The translations under genes were made by a program, and so were the position numbers. This document shows, piece after piece, positions 43,026-51,437 of a stretch of DNA of 64,000 bases. The DNA comes from Desulfobacterium sp. Lineage in GTDB: Bacteria > Desulfobacterota > Desulfobacteria > Desulfobacterales > Desulfobacteraceae. The notes beneath the pieces are model-generated. The model worked only from the letters and a program-made list of their open reading frames with translations, searched no databases and was not told the DNA's origin. The stretch covers positions 124,001-188,000 of the forward strand of contig JAQYWC010000054.1 in the NCBI GenBank assembly GCA_030145245.1. Reading direction: 5' to 3'. How positions within the stretch are numbered: the stretch's first letter is position 1; every line of letters starts with the position of its first letter.

Positions 43026-44053
43026 TCGCCTACTTCATAAGACGCCTCCTTCTGGTGATACCGACCTTTATCGGTATCACCATCATGGTGTTTGCCATCA
43101 CCCGGTTTGTGCCTGGTGGGCCCATTGAACGGATCATCGCCGATGCAAGGCAGATGCAGTCCATGGACCAGCAAGGAGGCGCAGGCGATTCTGTGGCAGG
43201 AGCGGGCCAGCCCCTTTCTGAAGAGCAGATCGACAGGCTCAGGCACTACTACGGGTTTGACAAGCCCATTCTGGAGAGCTATTTCTCCTGGCTTGCCAAG
43301 GTGCTGAAAGGGGATTTGGGGCGCTCCACCCGCTACTACGACCCGGTGTGGGAGATGATCCGGGAGCGGATCCCCATCTCTCTCTACTTTGGTGTCCTCA
43401 CCATGGTCATCGTCTACGGGGTGTGTATCCCCCTGGGCATTGCCAAGGCCGTGCGTCACAAGAGCGGGTTTGATAACATCTCCTCCATCATCATCTTCAC
43501 GGGATACGCCATTCCAGGCTGGGTGGCCGGGGTGATGCTGCTGGTGGTATTTGCCTCATGGGTCGATCTCTTTCCCCTGGGGGGGATTGTATCGGACGGG
43601 TTTGAAGACCTCTCGTTCATTGAAAAGGCTGTGGACCTTTTCCGGCACACTCTGCTGCCGCTTCTCTCCTATGTGCTGGGCTCGTTTACCGTGATGACCC
43701 TTCTCATGAAGAATACCCTCATGGACAATCTTGCGTCCGATTATGTGAGGACCGCCATTGCTAAGGGATTGTCGTTTAAGAAGGCGGTGTTCCGCCATGC
43801 ACTCCAGAACAGCCTTATTCCCATTGCCACCCATTTTGGCAATAACGTCTCCATCATCCTTACGGGTTCTTTTCTCATCGAAAAGGTGTTTAACATTAAC
43901 GGCATGGGGCTTTTGGGGTATGAATCCGTGGTGGACAGGGATTATCCCGTGGTCATGGGTATCCTGGTGATCTCATCCCTTCTCTTTATGCTGGGCAACA
44001 TCCTGTCCGACCTGTGTGTTGCCCTTGTGGATCCCAGGGTGAGGTTTAAATGA
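43022..44053 (+). CDS. Peptide-type ABC transporter permease, YejB/DppB-like
   Basis: 343 residues, six membrane segments. The N-terminus IAYFIRRLLLVIPTFIGITI is typical of DppB/YejB proteins. The ATPase-coupling EAA loop is DYVRTAIAKGLSFKKAVFRH. A long periplasmic loop (about residues 35-100) with FDKPILESYFSWL fits the YejB subgroup. Translationally coupled to alaS by a four-base overlap. It should form a heterodimer with the permease at 44124. No substrate-binding protein or ATPase gene is nearby, so the other components must be encoded elsewhere. Confidence 0.92.
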   Translation: MIAYFIRRLLLVIPTFIGITIMVFAITRFVPGGPIERIIADARQMQSMDQQGGAGDSVAGAGQPLSEEQIDRLRHYYGFDKPILESYFSWLAKVLKGDLGRSTRYYDPVWEMIRERIPISLYFGVLTMVIVYGVCIPLGIAKAVRHKSGFDNISSIIIFTGYAIPGWVAGVMLLVVFASWVDLFPLGGIVSDGFEDLSFIEKAVDLFRHTLLPLLSYVLGSFTVMTLLMKNTLMDNLASDYVRTAIAKGLSFKKAVFRHALQNSLIPIATHFGNNVSIILTGSFLIEKVFNINGMGLLGYESVVDRDYPVVMGILVISSLLFMLGNILSDLCVALVDPRVRFK

Positions 44054-44127
44054 TGGGATCGCTTTTCAAAAAGAACCGGCCTGGCGATGTTTTGAAACGC
44101 ACCCTTAAAACCAAAGGGTTTAAATGA
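44050..44127 (+). CDS. Tiny basic ORF (25 aa) coupled to both neighbours
   Basis: ATG 44050 overlaps the stop of the upstream permease as ATGA, and its own TGA (44125-44127) overlaps the ATG of the next permease in the same way. The peptide is 25 residues and rich in Lys/Arg (SLFKKNRPGDVLKRTLKTKG). It may be a real small protein, a translational-coupling device, or an out-of-frame relic of the next gene's N-terminus. It has no known family. Confidence 0.4.
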   Translation: MMGSLFKKNRPGDVLKRTLKTKGFK

Positions 44128-45164
44128 CCTCATCACTTACCAAAAAGAAGTGGCAGCGCTTTGTCTCCATCCGCAGGGGCTTTGTTTCCTTTGTCCTGCT
44201 TATGGCGATGATATTTATTTCGCTGTTCGCCGAGGTGTTTATCAACTCCCGGGCCCTGTTGGTCTCCCATGGGGGAAGGCTATATTTTCCCACCTATGGG
44301 GAGATGATCCCGGGTAGCCGTCTCGGGCTCGACTACGACTATGAGACCGATTATCGGGAGCTTCAAAAGAAGTTCCGGGCGGAAGAGGGAGGTGACTGGG
44401 TGTTGATGCCCCTGGTGCCCTTCAACGCCTATGAGAACGATCTAAAGGAAGGAACCTACCCACCGTTCCCTCCCTCGTTGGGTGACAGGCATTTTCTTGG
44501 AACGGACAATGTGGGGCGGGATATTCTTGCGAGGCTGGTTTACGGGTTCAGGACCGCCATGGGATTTTCCGTGATCCTGCTTGTTCTCAACTACTCCATC
44601 GGTATATCCCTTGGATGCGCCATGGGCTATTTCGGCGGCAGGTTTGATCTATTTGTCCAGAGGATTCTTGAGGTGTGGAGTAATATCCCCTTTTTGTACG
44701 TGGTGATCATCGTCTCCTCGGTTGTGGTGCCGAGCTTCATGATCCTTGTTTGCATCATGGCCTTTTTCGGCTGGATCCAGATGACCTGGGTGATGCGTAC
44801 CATGACCTACAGGGAGAAGGAGCGGGAGTATGTGCTGGCGGCACGATCCCTTGGCGCCTCCCATGCCAGGATCATCTTCAAGCATATCATTCCCAACACC
44901 GTGTCCGTGATCGTGACCTATGCCCCCTTTGCCATCTCCGGCGGGATCGTAGCCCTGACCTCCCTGGATTACCTGGGGTTTGGTCTGCCTGCCCCCACGC
45001 CTTCCTGGGGGGAATTGCTCCAGCAGGGGTGGACCAACATGGGGGCCTGGTGGATATCAGCTTCGGTGGTGGCGGCCCTTGTCATCACCCTCATGATCGT
45101 CACCTTTACCGGTGAGGGGATACGGGAAGCCCTGGATCCCAAGATGCACACCATCTACGAATAG
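44124..45164 (+). CDS. Peptide-type ABC transporter permease, YejE/DppC-like
   Basis: 346 residues. The N-terminal [20 protein letters not shown] and the large periplasmic loop ending [20 protein letters not shown] are typical of YejE-type permeases. The EAA coupling loop is [20 protein letters not shown]. The C-terminal [14 protein letters not shown] matches the family. It partners the YejB-like permease upstream. The E. coli Yej system imports peptides and antimicrobial peptides; whether this pair does so is inferred. Confidence 0.93.
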   Translation: MTSSLTKKKWQRFVSIRRGFVSFVLLMAMIFISLFAEVFINSRALLVSHGGRLYFPTYGEMIPGSRLGLDYDYETDYRELQKKFRAEEGGDWVLMPLVPFNAYENDLKEGTYPPFPPSLGDRHFLGTDNVGRDILARLVYGFRTAMGFSVILLVLNYSIGISLGCAMGYFGGRFDLFVQRILEVWSNIPFLYVVIIVSSVVVPSFMILVCIMAFFGWIQMTWVMRTMTYREKEREYVLAARSLGASHARIIFKHIIPNTVSVIVTYAPFAISGGIVALTSLDYLGFGLPAPTPSWGELLQQGWTNMGAWWISASVVAALVITLMIVTFTGEGIREALDPKMHTIYE

Positions 45165-45176
45165 GTAAGTAACAAC

Positions 45177-45370
45177 GGGGTCAGGCTTAGCTTATTGTAT
45201 AAGTATTAGAGTCAGAAGGCTAACGTCAATAAGCTAAGCCTGACCCCGGCTGACGCGGGGCTAACGTCAATAAGCTAAGCCTGACCCCGGCTGACGCGGG
45301 GCTATCGTCAATAAGCTAAGTCTGACCCCAGCTGACGCGGAAATAACGACAATAAGCTAGGCCTGCCCCC
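45177..45370. repeat. 41-bp tandem repeats with an inverted flank (REP-like)
   Basis: Units beginning at 45220, 45261, 45302 and 45343 repeat every 41 bp, sharing GTCAATAAGCTAAGCCTGAC followed by CCC[C/A]GCTGACGCGG. The inverted sequence GGGGTCAGGCTTAGCTTATT at 45177-45196 precedes them. The fourth unit is partial and diverged. There are no spacers, so this is not CRISPR. The palindromic GGGGTCAG/CTGACCCC ends resemble REP elements mobilised by REP-associated (RAYT) transposases. Confidence 0.85.
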
Positions 45371-45373
45371 CAG

Positions 45374-46111
45374 TTATTCGACCATCTCTTTTACCGACTC
45401 AAGGTCCATGAGGATCTTTTCCGGGGAGAGCTCTTCCCAGCCGTCCTCCTTGATGCGGTTGATCTCTTCGATCAGTTTGCCAAGGGCCTTGGTGTAGCGG
45501 CCGGCAGATGCAAGGCCGGTGGTGGCCTTGCCCTTTAACTCGCCGCTCTCCCTGCGCATCTCCTGCATCTCCTGGAAGGCCTTGTTGATGGATTTCTCCC
45601 CTGAATTGACGCTCTCCTTGAGATCTTCATCCCCGTGCTCCAGGACCTTTTGGGCTTTCTCGATCTTGCTGGCGCTGGTGCCAAGCTCCTTGGCCCGGAT
45701 CTTGGAAAGCTCCTTTCTGGTGAGGGATTCTCCCCCTGAGCCATCTCCCGTTTGGGTTGACTCGCTCAGCTTGTCCAGCACCTCCAGGCAGCGGATAATA
45801 TCCTCGTCCGCAAGGTTCCTTCGGTTGCGTTGGACATGGAAGCTGTAGAGCAGGGCGTCATCTTCGTTCTCAAAGCTCTTGAACAGCACAGGCACCTCGG
45901 GGAGTTCAATGGCCAGTGCCGCTGTGTAGCGGGTATGCCCATCCACGATGATGTTCTCCTCCTTCCACACGATGATGGGGAAGACATCGTCAAATCCGTT
46001 GGATGCCATGTCGGTCTTGATGCTGTCAAGGGTGTCGCTTCCCATGGGGAAGAGCGACGAAAAGGGTGTCCTTACGTTGAGTTCGTTGATGTTGGTCAGG
46101 GTTGTCTGCAT
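45374..46111 (-). CDS. ParB-like nuclease-domain protein
   Basis: 245 residues. The N-terminal ParB/Srx fold is visible as PIIVWKEENIIVDGHTRYTA, the GxxRxxA-like nucleotide-binding motif. A middle helical segment (SLTRKELSKIRAKELGTSAS) resembles the HTH part of ParB, and the C-terminus is helical and charged. Stand-alone ParB-like proteins without ParA occur widely as regulators or DNA-binding CTPases. No parA or parS-like site is seen here. GGAGG precedes ATG 46111. The REP-like cluster lies immediately downstream. Confidence 0.8.
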   Translation of the reverse strand: MQTTLTNINELNVRTPFSSLFPMGSDTLDSIKTDMASNGFDDVFPIIVWKEENIIVDGHTRYTAALAIELPEVPVLFKSFENEDDALLYSFHVQRNRRNLADEDIIRCLEVLDKLSESTQTGDGSGGESLTRKELSKIRAKELGTSASKIEKAQKVLEHGDEDLKESVNSGEKSINKAFQEMQEMRRESGELKGKATTGLASAGRYTKALGKLIEEINRIKEDGWEELSPEKILMDLESVKEMVE

Positions 46112-46204
46112 TTATCCTCCAGCCTGTAAAAATATATTAGCTTCTTAGCTCTGATTTTCGCGTTATTTGGGCAAGAGAATCAGAAAACTTTTTTGGTTTT
46201 GGCA

Positions 46205-47827
46205 TTAGCGTGCTGCTGCCATGGACTGCTTTTTTTTATCTGCGGTCTTGTCCATGGAGGCAAGGTAGTCGTCAAATCCCATGGCCCGGTCAATGACCCC
46301 CTGGGGCGTGAGCTCCACAATCCTGTTGGCAATGGTTGAGACAAACTGGTGGTCATGGGAGGAGAAGAGCAGCGCTTCCGGAAACGCAACCAGCCCGTCG
46401 TTCAGGGCGGTGATGGATTCAAGATCCAGATGGTTGGTGGGCTCGTCCAGAACAAGGACATTGGCGTTGGAGAGCATCATCTTGGAAAGCATGCAGCGAA
46501 CCTTTTCCCCTCCGGACAGGACCGTGGTTTTTTTCAATGACTCTTCGCCTGAAAAGAGCATCCTTCCGAGGAAGCCCCGGGAAAAGGTCTCGCCTTCGGT
46601 GTGGTACTGGCCGAGCCACTCCACAAGGGTCATGTCCCGCTTAAAATAGGCGGCGTTTTCCTGGGGAAAGTTTGCCGGGGTGATGGTTACTCCCCAGCGA
46701 AAGCTGCCGCTGTCCGGTTCCATTTTTCCTGCAAGGATCTGGAACAGGGTGGTTTTTGCCAGGGAGTCGGTCCCCACAAAGGCGACTTTGTCGCCATTGT
46801 TGACCACAAGGCTTAAGTTGTTGAGGACCTCCACCCCGTCAATGGTCTTTGACAGGTTTTCGATCTCCAGGATTACGTTGCCGCAAGGTCGCTCAGCCTT
46901 AAAACTGATATAGGGGTAGCGCCGGGAAGAGACCGGCATCTCCTCGATGGTGAGCTTTTCCAACGCCTTTTTCCGGGATGTGGCCTGTTTTGACTTGGAT
47001 GCGTTGGAACTGAAGCGCTGGATGAATGCTTTCAGCTCGTCGGCCTTGTCCTGGGTCTTTCTGTTTTCGTTCTGCTTCTGTTTCAGGATGAGGCGGCTTG
47101 CCTGGTACCAGAAGTCGTAGTTGCCCACAAATACCTGGATCTGGCTGAAGTCGATATCCGCAATATGGGTGCAGACCTGGTTGAGGAAATGGCGGTCATG
47201 GGAGACCACGATCACCGTGTTTTTGAACCGGAAAAGAAACTCTGCAAGCCATTGGATGGAGCGGTGGTCCAAATGGTTGGTGGGCTCATCAAGGAGAAGG
47301 ACATCCGGGTTGCCGAACAGGGCCTGGGCCAGGAGCACCCTTACCTTGTCTTTGGCTTCAAGCTCTTTCATCCGTTTCTCGCACAGGGAGTCGTCGATGC
47401 CAAGTCCGTTCAACAGGACCGCAGCCTCGGATTCGGCTTCATATCCGTCCATATCGGCGAATTCCGCCTCAAGCTCGGCCGAACGGATGCCGTCCTCTTC
47501 CGTGAATTCGGGTTTTGCGTAGATGGCGTCCCGGGCGGTCATCACCTCATAGAGTCTCTGGTGGCCCATGATCACCGTTGCGATGACTGTCTCTTCGTCA
47601 AAGGCATAGTGGTCCTGCTTCAGGACTGCGATTCGCTCTCTGGGGCCTACGCTGACTCCGCCCTGGTCCGGGTCGAGTTCTCCTGAGAGAATCTTTAAAA
47701 AGGTGGACTTGCCCGCTCCGTTTGCTCCGATGAGTCCGTAGCAGTTTCCCGGGGTGAATTTTATGTTGACGTCTTTGAACAAGACCCGTTTCCCAAAGGC
47801 GAGGGTGACGTTGGATGTGCTTATCAT
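46205..47827 (-). CDS. ABC-F family ATPase (YbiT-like)
   Basis: 540 residues with two fused ABC domains and no membrane part; ABC-F proteins act on the ribosome. Domain 1 has a normal Walker A (GANGAGKST) but its signature is degenerate (LEAKDKVRVLLAQ). Domain 2 has a degenerate Walker A (GTDSLAKTT) and a normal LSGGEKVRCM signature; both keep LLLDEPTNHLD or VLDEPTNHLD. The linker between domains (about residues 240-315) is the P-site interacting region. These variations occur in the YbiT subgroup. ATG 47827 follows AAGGAAC; the longer frame to 47860 would run through a terminator. Confidence 0.93.
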   Translation of the reverse strand: MISTSNVTLAFGKRVLFKDVNIKFTPGNCYGLIGANGAGKSTFLKILSGELDPDQGGVSVGPRERIAVLKQDHYAFDEETVIATVIMGHQRLYEVMTARDAIYAKPEFTEEDGIRSAELEAEFADMDGYEAESEAAVLLNGLGIDDSLCEKRMKELEAKDKVRVLLAQALFGNPDVLLLDEPTNHLDHRSIQWLAEFLFRFKNTVIVVSHDRHFLNQVCTHIADIDFSQIQVFVGNYDFWYQASRLILKQKQNENRKTQDKADELKAFIQRFSSNASKSKQATSRKKALEKLTIEEMPVSSRRYPYISFKAERPCGNVILEIENLSKTIDGVEVLNNLSLVVNNGDKVAFVGTDSLAKTTLFQILAGKMEPDSGSFRWGVTITPANFPQENAAYFKRDMTLVEWLGQYHTEGETFSRGFLGRMLFSGEESLKKTTVLSGGEKVRCMLSKMMLSNANVLVLDEPTNHLDLESITALNDGLVAFPEALLFSSHDHQFVSTIANRIVELTPQGVIDRAMGFDDYLASMDKTADKKKQSMAAAR

Positions 47828-47847
47828 CTGAAAGTTCCTTGTGCATA

Positions 47848-47879
47848 ATATAAAAACCACAGGGCGAACCCTGTGGTTT
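47848..47879 (-). terminator. Rho-independent terminator after the methyltransferase gene
   Basis: AAACCACAGGG/CCCTGTGGTTT (47854-47879) is a perfect 11-bp stem with a four-base loop. Read on the - strand it is followed by TTTTTAT. It lies 21 bases before the ABC-F start, so it could also act as an attenuator. Confidence 0.85.
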
Positions 47880-47926
47880 GAGTGAACGAAAGCTTATATA
47901 CTATCTTATGGGTTTATGCAACAATT

Positions 47927-48577
47927 TTAAGGTTTTGGGTTTAATTTAAAGAGAACCACGGGGATCTCCTCGCCATTGGATTTCATGGTCTGTTTTTTCA
48001 TGGCCACGGTGTAGTGCTCATCCATGGCCTTGGCAAATTTAAGCGAGGTCCGCCGCATGCCCTCGGCAAGGATGATGGTGCCGCCGGGTTTGAGGTAGCG
48101 CTGGAACAGGAGGTAGAGTCCCGCGATGTCCTCCTCTTTGAACACCACCTCGGAGCCGATGATATAATCGAATTTTCCTTCGATCAGCGGGTTGTTCCAG
48201 TCAAGCTCCCTGATGTCGACATTGTCGATGTTGTTGAGCCTGGCATTGGCCTTTGCAAACTTGATGGCATCCTTGTTGTACTCGGTGATGGTGATGTTGT
48301 GCCCCATCTTTGCTGCTGCAAGCCCTGCGACTCCCATGCCCGCGCCGATCTCGAGAAACCGCTTGCTGGGATCGGGCTTGATGGTTGACAGGTGAAACGA
48401 CAGCACCGCCGTCGCCTCCCAGATCTTGCTCCACAGGGGAAAGTTGGTGAACAGGTCGTCCTGGTTGATGAAACGATCGATCTTCTGGGGGACAAAAAAT
48501 TTAAGGGCATGGCCGGCCACCTGGTAGTCGGTCTCCTCTACATCATACTCTTGCCTGAACGTATCAAGGGAAAACAT
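47927..48577 (-). CDS. Class I SAM-dependent methyltransferase (METTL/Methyltransf_16-like)
   Basis: About 216 residues. The SAM-binding motif I is FLEIGAGMGVAGLAAAKMG, motif II ITITEYN, and DYIIGSEVVFKEEDI fits motif post-II of protein-lysine methyltransferases. PLWSKIWEATAVLSFHL upstream of motif I resembles the W-x-x-A/x region of this family. A protein substrate is therefore possible. The start is unclear: ATG 48577 lacks a close Shine-Dalgarno, and the TTG at 48592 abuts AAGGA. A terminator follows. Confidence 0.85.
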   Translation of the reverse strand: MFSLDTFRQEYDVEETDYQVAGHALKFFVPQKIDRFINQDDLFTNFPLWSKIWEATAVLSFHLSTIKPDPSKRFLEIGAGMGVAGLAAAKMGHNITITEYNKDAIKFAKANARLNNIDNVDIRELDWNNPLIEGKFDYIIGSEVVFKEEDIAGLYLLFQRYLKPGGTIILAEGMRRTSLKFAKAMDEHYTVAMKKQTMKSNGEEIPVVLFKLNPKP

Positions 48578-48680
48578 GGGTGTCTGTATCAATCCTTTTT
48601 GTTACAACTTTTTTGTCATTTTATCCGGGGGATAGTACCAGATTCTTTGGAGGGAGACAAGGGCTTCTCTCTTTCCCGGG

Positions 48681-49589
48681 TCAGGTGACCAGGGTGAGCC
48701 CCATGTCCCTTGTGATTTTTACGGCGTTTCTGAATTCTTCAGTGGTGATGCCCCGGGATAATTCCGGGAATTTGCGGGCACAAAAGCAGGGCCGGTACTG
48801 GGACATGATGTTGACCACCATGTTGGGGGAGAGATGATCCCTGATGAACGCCATCACCTTTTCGGTGCCGGCAAGGTCAAAGGGCATCACCAGGTGGCGC
48901 AGGACCACTCCGGCGGTTGCGGTTCCCGATTCTGAAACCTTCAGGTCTCCCACCTGGGAGTGCATCTCTTTGATGGCCAGTTTTGCAATTTCGGGGTAGT
49001 CCGGGGCGTTGCAGAATCGGCGGGCAGGATCGCTCTCCCAAAACTTGAAATCCGGAAGGTAGATGTCCACGACCCCGTCAAGGAGCTTCAGGGTTTCGAC
49101 GCTGTCATAGCCGGAGCTGTTATAGATCAACGGAAGGGAGAGTCCTTTTGCGGCTGCAATGTCAAGGGCTTCGAGGATCCAGGGTATCACATGGGTGGGG
49201 GTCACAAGATTGATGTTGTGGCAGCCGGCCCGTTGAAGTGCCAGCATCATTGCGGCGATTCCGTCCGGCTCTGTCTCACGGCCCTCGCCTTTGTGGCTGA
49301 TCTCATAGTTCTGGCAGAAGAGGCATCCCAGGTTGCAGAAGGTGAAGAAAAGGGTGCCGGATCCGTGGGTGCCCACAAAGAAGGGCTCTTCCCCAAAATG
49401 GGGGCTGAAGCTTGAAACCAGGACCTTTGTTCCGGTGTTGCACACCCCGGTCTCGCCTTTAAGGCGGTTGACCCTGCACTGTCTGGGGCAGAGGGTGCAC
49501 TCTTTAAGGAGTTCCTTTGCCCGGGCAATTTTTATGGCCAGGGATCCGTCTTTTCTTGCCTTGACATAGTTGGGAACAAAAGGGTTCAT
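48681..49589 (-). CDS. Radical SAM protein, PFL-activase-like
   Basis: 302 residues. The [4Fe-4S] cluster motif is CNLGCLFCQNYEIS (Cx3Cx2C). An N-terminal cysteine set (CTLCPRQCRVNR, GVCNTG) is typical of the PflA-related group that includes AmmeMemoRadiSam proteins. IYNSSGYDSVETLKLL and DIYLPDFKFW are conserved in these enzymes. It uses SAM to form the 5'-deoxyadenosyl radical; the target is unknown. It starts three bases after the Mth938-like gene, so the two are almost certainly co-translated. Confidence 0.92.
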   Translation of the reverse strand: MNPFVPNYVKARKDGSLAIKIARAKELLKECTLCPRQCRVNRLKGETGVCNTGTKVLVSSFSPHFGEEPFFVGTHGSGTLFFTFCNLGCLFCQNYEISHKGEGRETEPDGIAAMMLALQRAGCHNINLVTPTHVIPWILEALDIAAAKGLSLPLIYNSSGYDSVETLKLLDGVVDIYLPDFKFWESDPARRFCNAPDYPEIAKLAIKEMHSQVGDLKVSESGTATAGVVLRHLVMPFDLAGTEKVMAFIRDHLSPNMVVNIMSQYRPCFCARKFPELSRGITTEEFRNAVKITRDMGLTLVT

Positions 49590-49592
49590 GGG

Positions 49593-49937
49593 TCAGCAGG
49601 TGAGGTGAAATCCGGCCACAAAGGATTCATCCGTGCTGAGAAGGGCGTTCACCCGTTTTACAGCCGCAGGCGTGGGCTCCTCAATGAGCTGAATTTTCCT
49701 TGCCGCTAGATAGGTTTTTAAATCGTCAGATGCGATCATCCTTCCGGGTTGCCCCTGGCCTAGCAGAACCTGTGTGGTGTCCTTGTCAAGAACCGCCTCA
49801 ATATCCGTCACCTCCACCCGGTGCCCCTGCTTGCGCCACCAGGAGGGGTGGATTCCGGAGGATGAGGAGATTAACAGGTCGCTGGTGTAGCTTTTTCCGT
49901 TGATGACCATGGTGCCAAAGGAGTAATTTTCAATCAT
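49593..49937 (-). CDS. Mth938-like (DUF498/NDUFAF3-type) protein
   Basis: 114 residues. The sequence YSFGTMVINGKSYTSDLLIS at the start, GQGQPGRMIASDDLKTYLAA in the middle and PTPAAVKRVNALLSTDESFV near the end match the Mth938 fold family, which includes mitochondrial NDUFAF3. Cytosolic, no membrane segment. It forms a two-gene unit with the radical SAM gene. The family has a conserved groove but no established reaction. Confidence 0.85.
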   Translation of the reverse strand: MIENYSFGTMVINGKSYTSDLLISSSSGIHPSWWRKQGHRVEVTDIEAVLDKDTTQVLLGQGQPGRMIASDDLKTYLAARKIQLIEEPTPAAVKRVNALLSTDESFVAGFHLTC

Positions 49938-50006
49938 GATGCCTTTTTTGCCTTTGTGTCCCGGTGGGCTGTGGAATACCGGCCCGCCAGGACACAGAGG
50001 GTTTGA

Positions 50007-51266
50007 TTATTCTATGGGATGAAGCTCAACCCGGCGGTTCATGGCCCGGCCCTTGTCGGTTTTGTTGGATGCCACAGGCTTTGCAGATCCGAGGCCTTCG
50101 GCAGTGAGCCGCTGGGCAGAAATGCCCTTGGACTCAAGGTACTGTTTAACGGCATCGGCCCGGCGCAGGGAGAGATCCTGGTTGTACTTCTCGGAGCCCC
50201 GGCTGTCGGTGTGGCCCTTGATGGCGATCGTCAGGTTCGGATTTTTGTTGAGGATGCCAACGATATTGTCAAGCTCGGGGAACGAGGCTGACTTTATCTC
50301 GGCCGTGTCATAATCAAACAACAGATCCATGAGAATCCAGCACCCAAGGGCGTTTACCCTGGCTGCCAAGGGAGTTCCCGGGCACTGATCCTTGTAGTCG
50401 TAAACACCGTCCTTGTCCGAGTCAAAGGGGCAACCCCAGGTATCTACGCTGACCCCACGGGGGGTGTTGGGGCATCGGTCCCTGGCGTCTGTCACACCGT
50501 CTTTGTCCCTGTCTTTCGGGATAATTGCGGGTGTCATTTTTTTGGGAGCTGTGCTTTTTGACAGGAATACGGTCTCAACAAAGTCTGCCATGGCTGGCCC
50601 GGAAAGGAGGTCTTCCGCCTTTGAAAAGAATCCGCAATCGCCGATTACGGCCAACTGCTGCATCAAGGCCATGCCTTCGGCATCTTCACCCACCAGCACC
50701 GGATAGATGCACAGGGAGGAACCGAATTTTTCCTTGAGCATGGTGGCATAGTCTGCTGTCTTGGCCGCCATGTCCTTGCCATCGCTTACGACGATGAGGG
50801 CGGTCTTGGTGAAAACCTGGTCAAGGTCCTTTCCTGCGGCGCAAAGGGCCTTGGACATGGGGCTTGATCCACCGGGGACGGTAATCTGGTCAAGTCCGGC
50901 GGCAAGGCCGGCTGTGGAGTAAGAATCCATTCCGAAGGCCAGCATGGTGCTCTTTTTGGTGATGCTGGCATCGTGGCCAAAGGATCTGAGTCCTGCGTTC
51001 TGGCCCAATTCCGGAAGCGTTTGGTTCATCCGGTCGACAAATTCCCTGGCAACGGTGAATTTTGTCTGACCTTTGCAGGGCTCGCCCATGGAGCTTGAGG
51101 CATCCAGAAGAACAATAAAATTGTCTATTCCTGATTTGTAGCCGGCTGTGTCAAAGGTTTGGGGATGAAAGGCCGGCAAGGGTTTCACCGGTGCCCGCCC
51201 AGCGCATGCCGCAAGTGAAAGGGCCATGCAAATGATGATAAGATGTTTCAAGGTGATTTTTGCCAT
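50007..51266 (-). CDS. Outer-membrane lipoprotein with VWA, thrombospondin-type-3 and OmpA domains
   Basis: 419 residues. The lipobox LAAC (LSLAACAG) marks lipidation. Residues about 48-240 are a von Willebrand A domain with MIDAS start DASSSMG. Next come calcium-binding type 3 repeats (DRDKDGVTDARDRCPNTPRG, DSDKDGVYDYKDQCPGTP). The C-terminal OmpA domain (IAIKGHTDSRGSEKYNQDLS, NRRVEL) binds peptidoglycan. The protein should anchor the outer membrane to the wall and present the VWA domain in the periplasm. Monocistronic. Confidence 0.93.
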   Translation of the reverse strand: MAKITLKHLIIICMALSLAACAGRAPVKPLPAFHPQTFDTAGYKSGIDNFIVLLDASSSMGEPCKGQTKFTVAREFVDRMNQTLPELGQNAGLRSFGHDASITKKSTMLAFGMDSYSTAGLAAGLDQITVPGGSSPMSKALCAAGKDLDQVFTKTALIVVSDGKDMAAKTADYATMLKEKFGSSLCIYPVLVGEDAEGMALMQQLAVIGDCGFFSKAEDLLSGPAMADFVETVFLSKSTAPKKMTPAIIPKDRDKDGVTDARDRCPNTPRGVSVDTWGCPFDSDKDGVYDYKDQCPGTPLAARVNALGCWILMDLLFDYDTAEIKSASFPELDNIVGILNKNPNLTIAIKGHTDSRGSEKYNQDLSLRRADAVKQYLESKGISAQRLTAEGLGSAKPVASNKTDKGRAMNRRVELHPIE

Positions 51267-51377
51267 GAGTTCGTCTCCTTATCCTGTTGGTAATTGAAAT
51301 GAACCTATGTTTTGGGGTTTGATCGAAAGGATTATCAATCATAATCGTATAGGCCAGGTTAGCTGTCAAGCACTAAT

Positions 51378-51423
51378 AAAAAAAAGCCCGGCGCCATTCT
51401 GCAGAGGATGGCACCGGGCTTTT
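51378..51423 (-). terminator. Rho-independent terminator after topA
   Basis: On the - strand AAAAGCCCGGTGCCAT pairs with ATGGCGCCGGGC with one mismatch, followed by eight T residues. Confidence 0.9.
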
Positions 51424-51437
51424 GTGGATTCGGGCGG

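Noticed and set aside
45220-45370. Possible CRISPR array
   Set aside because: Units of 41 bp follow each other directly without unique spacers, and no cas genes are present.
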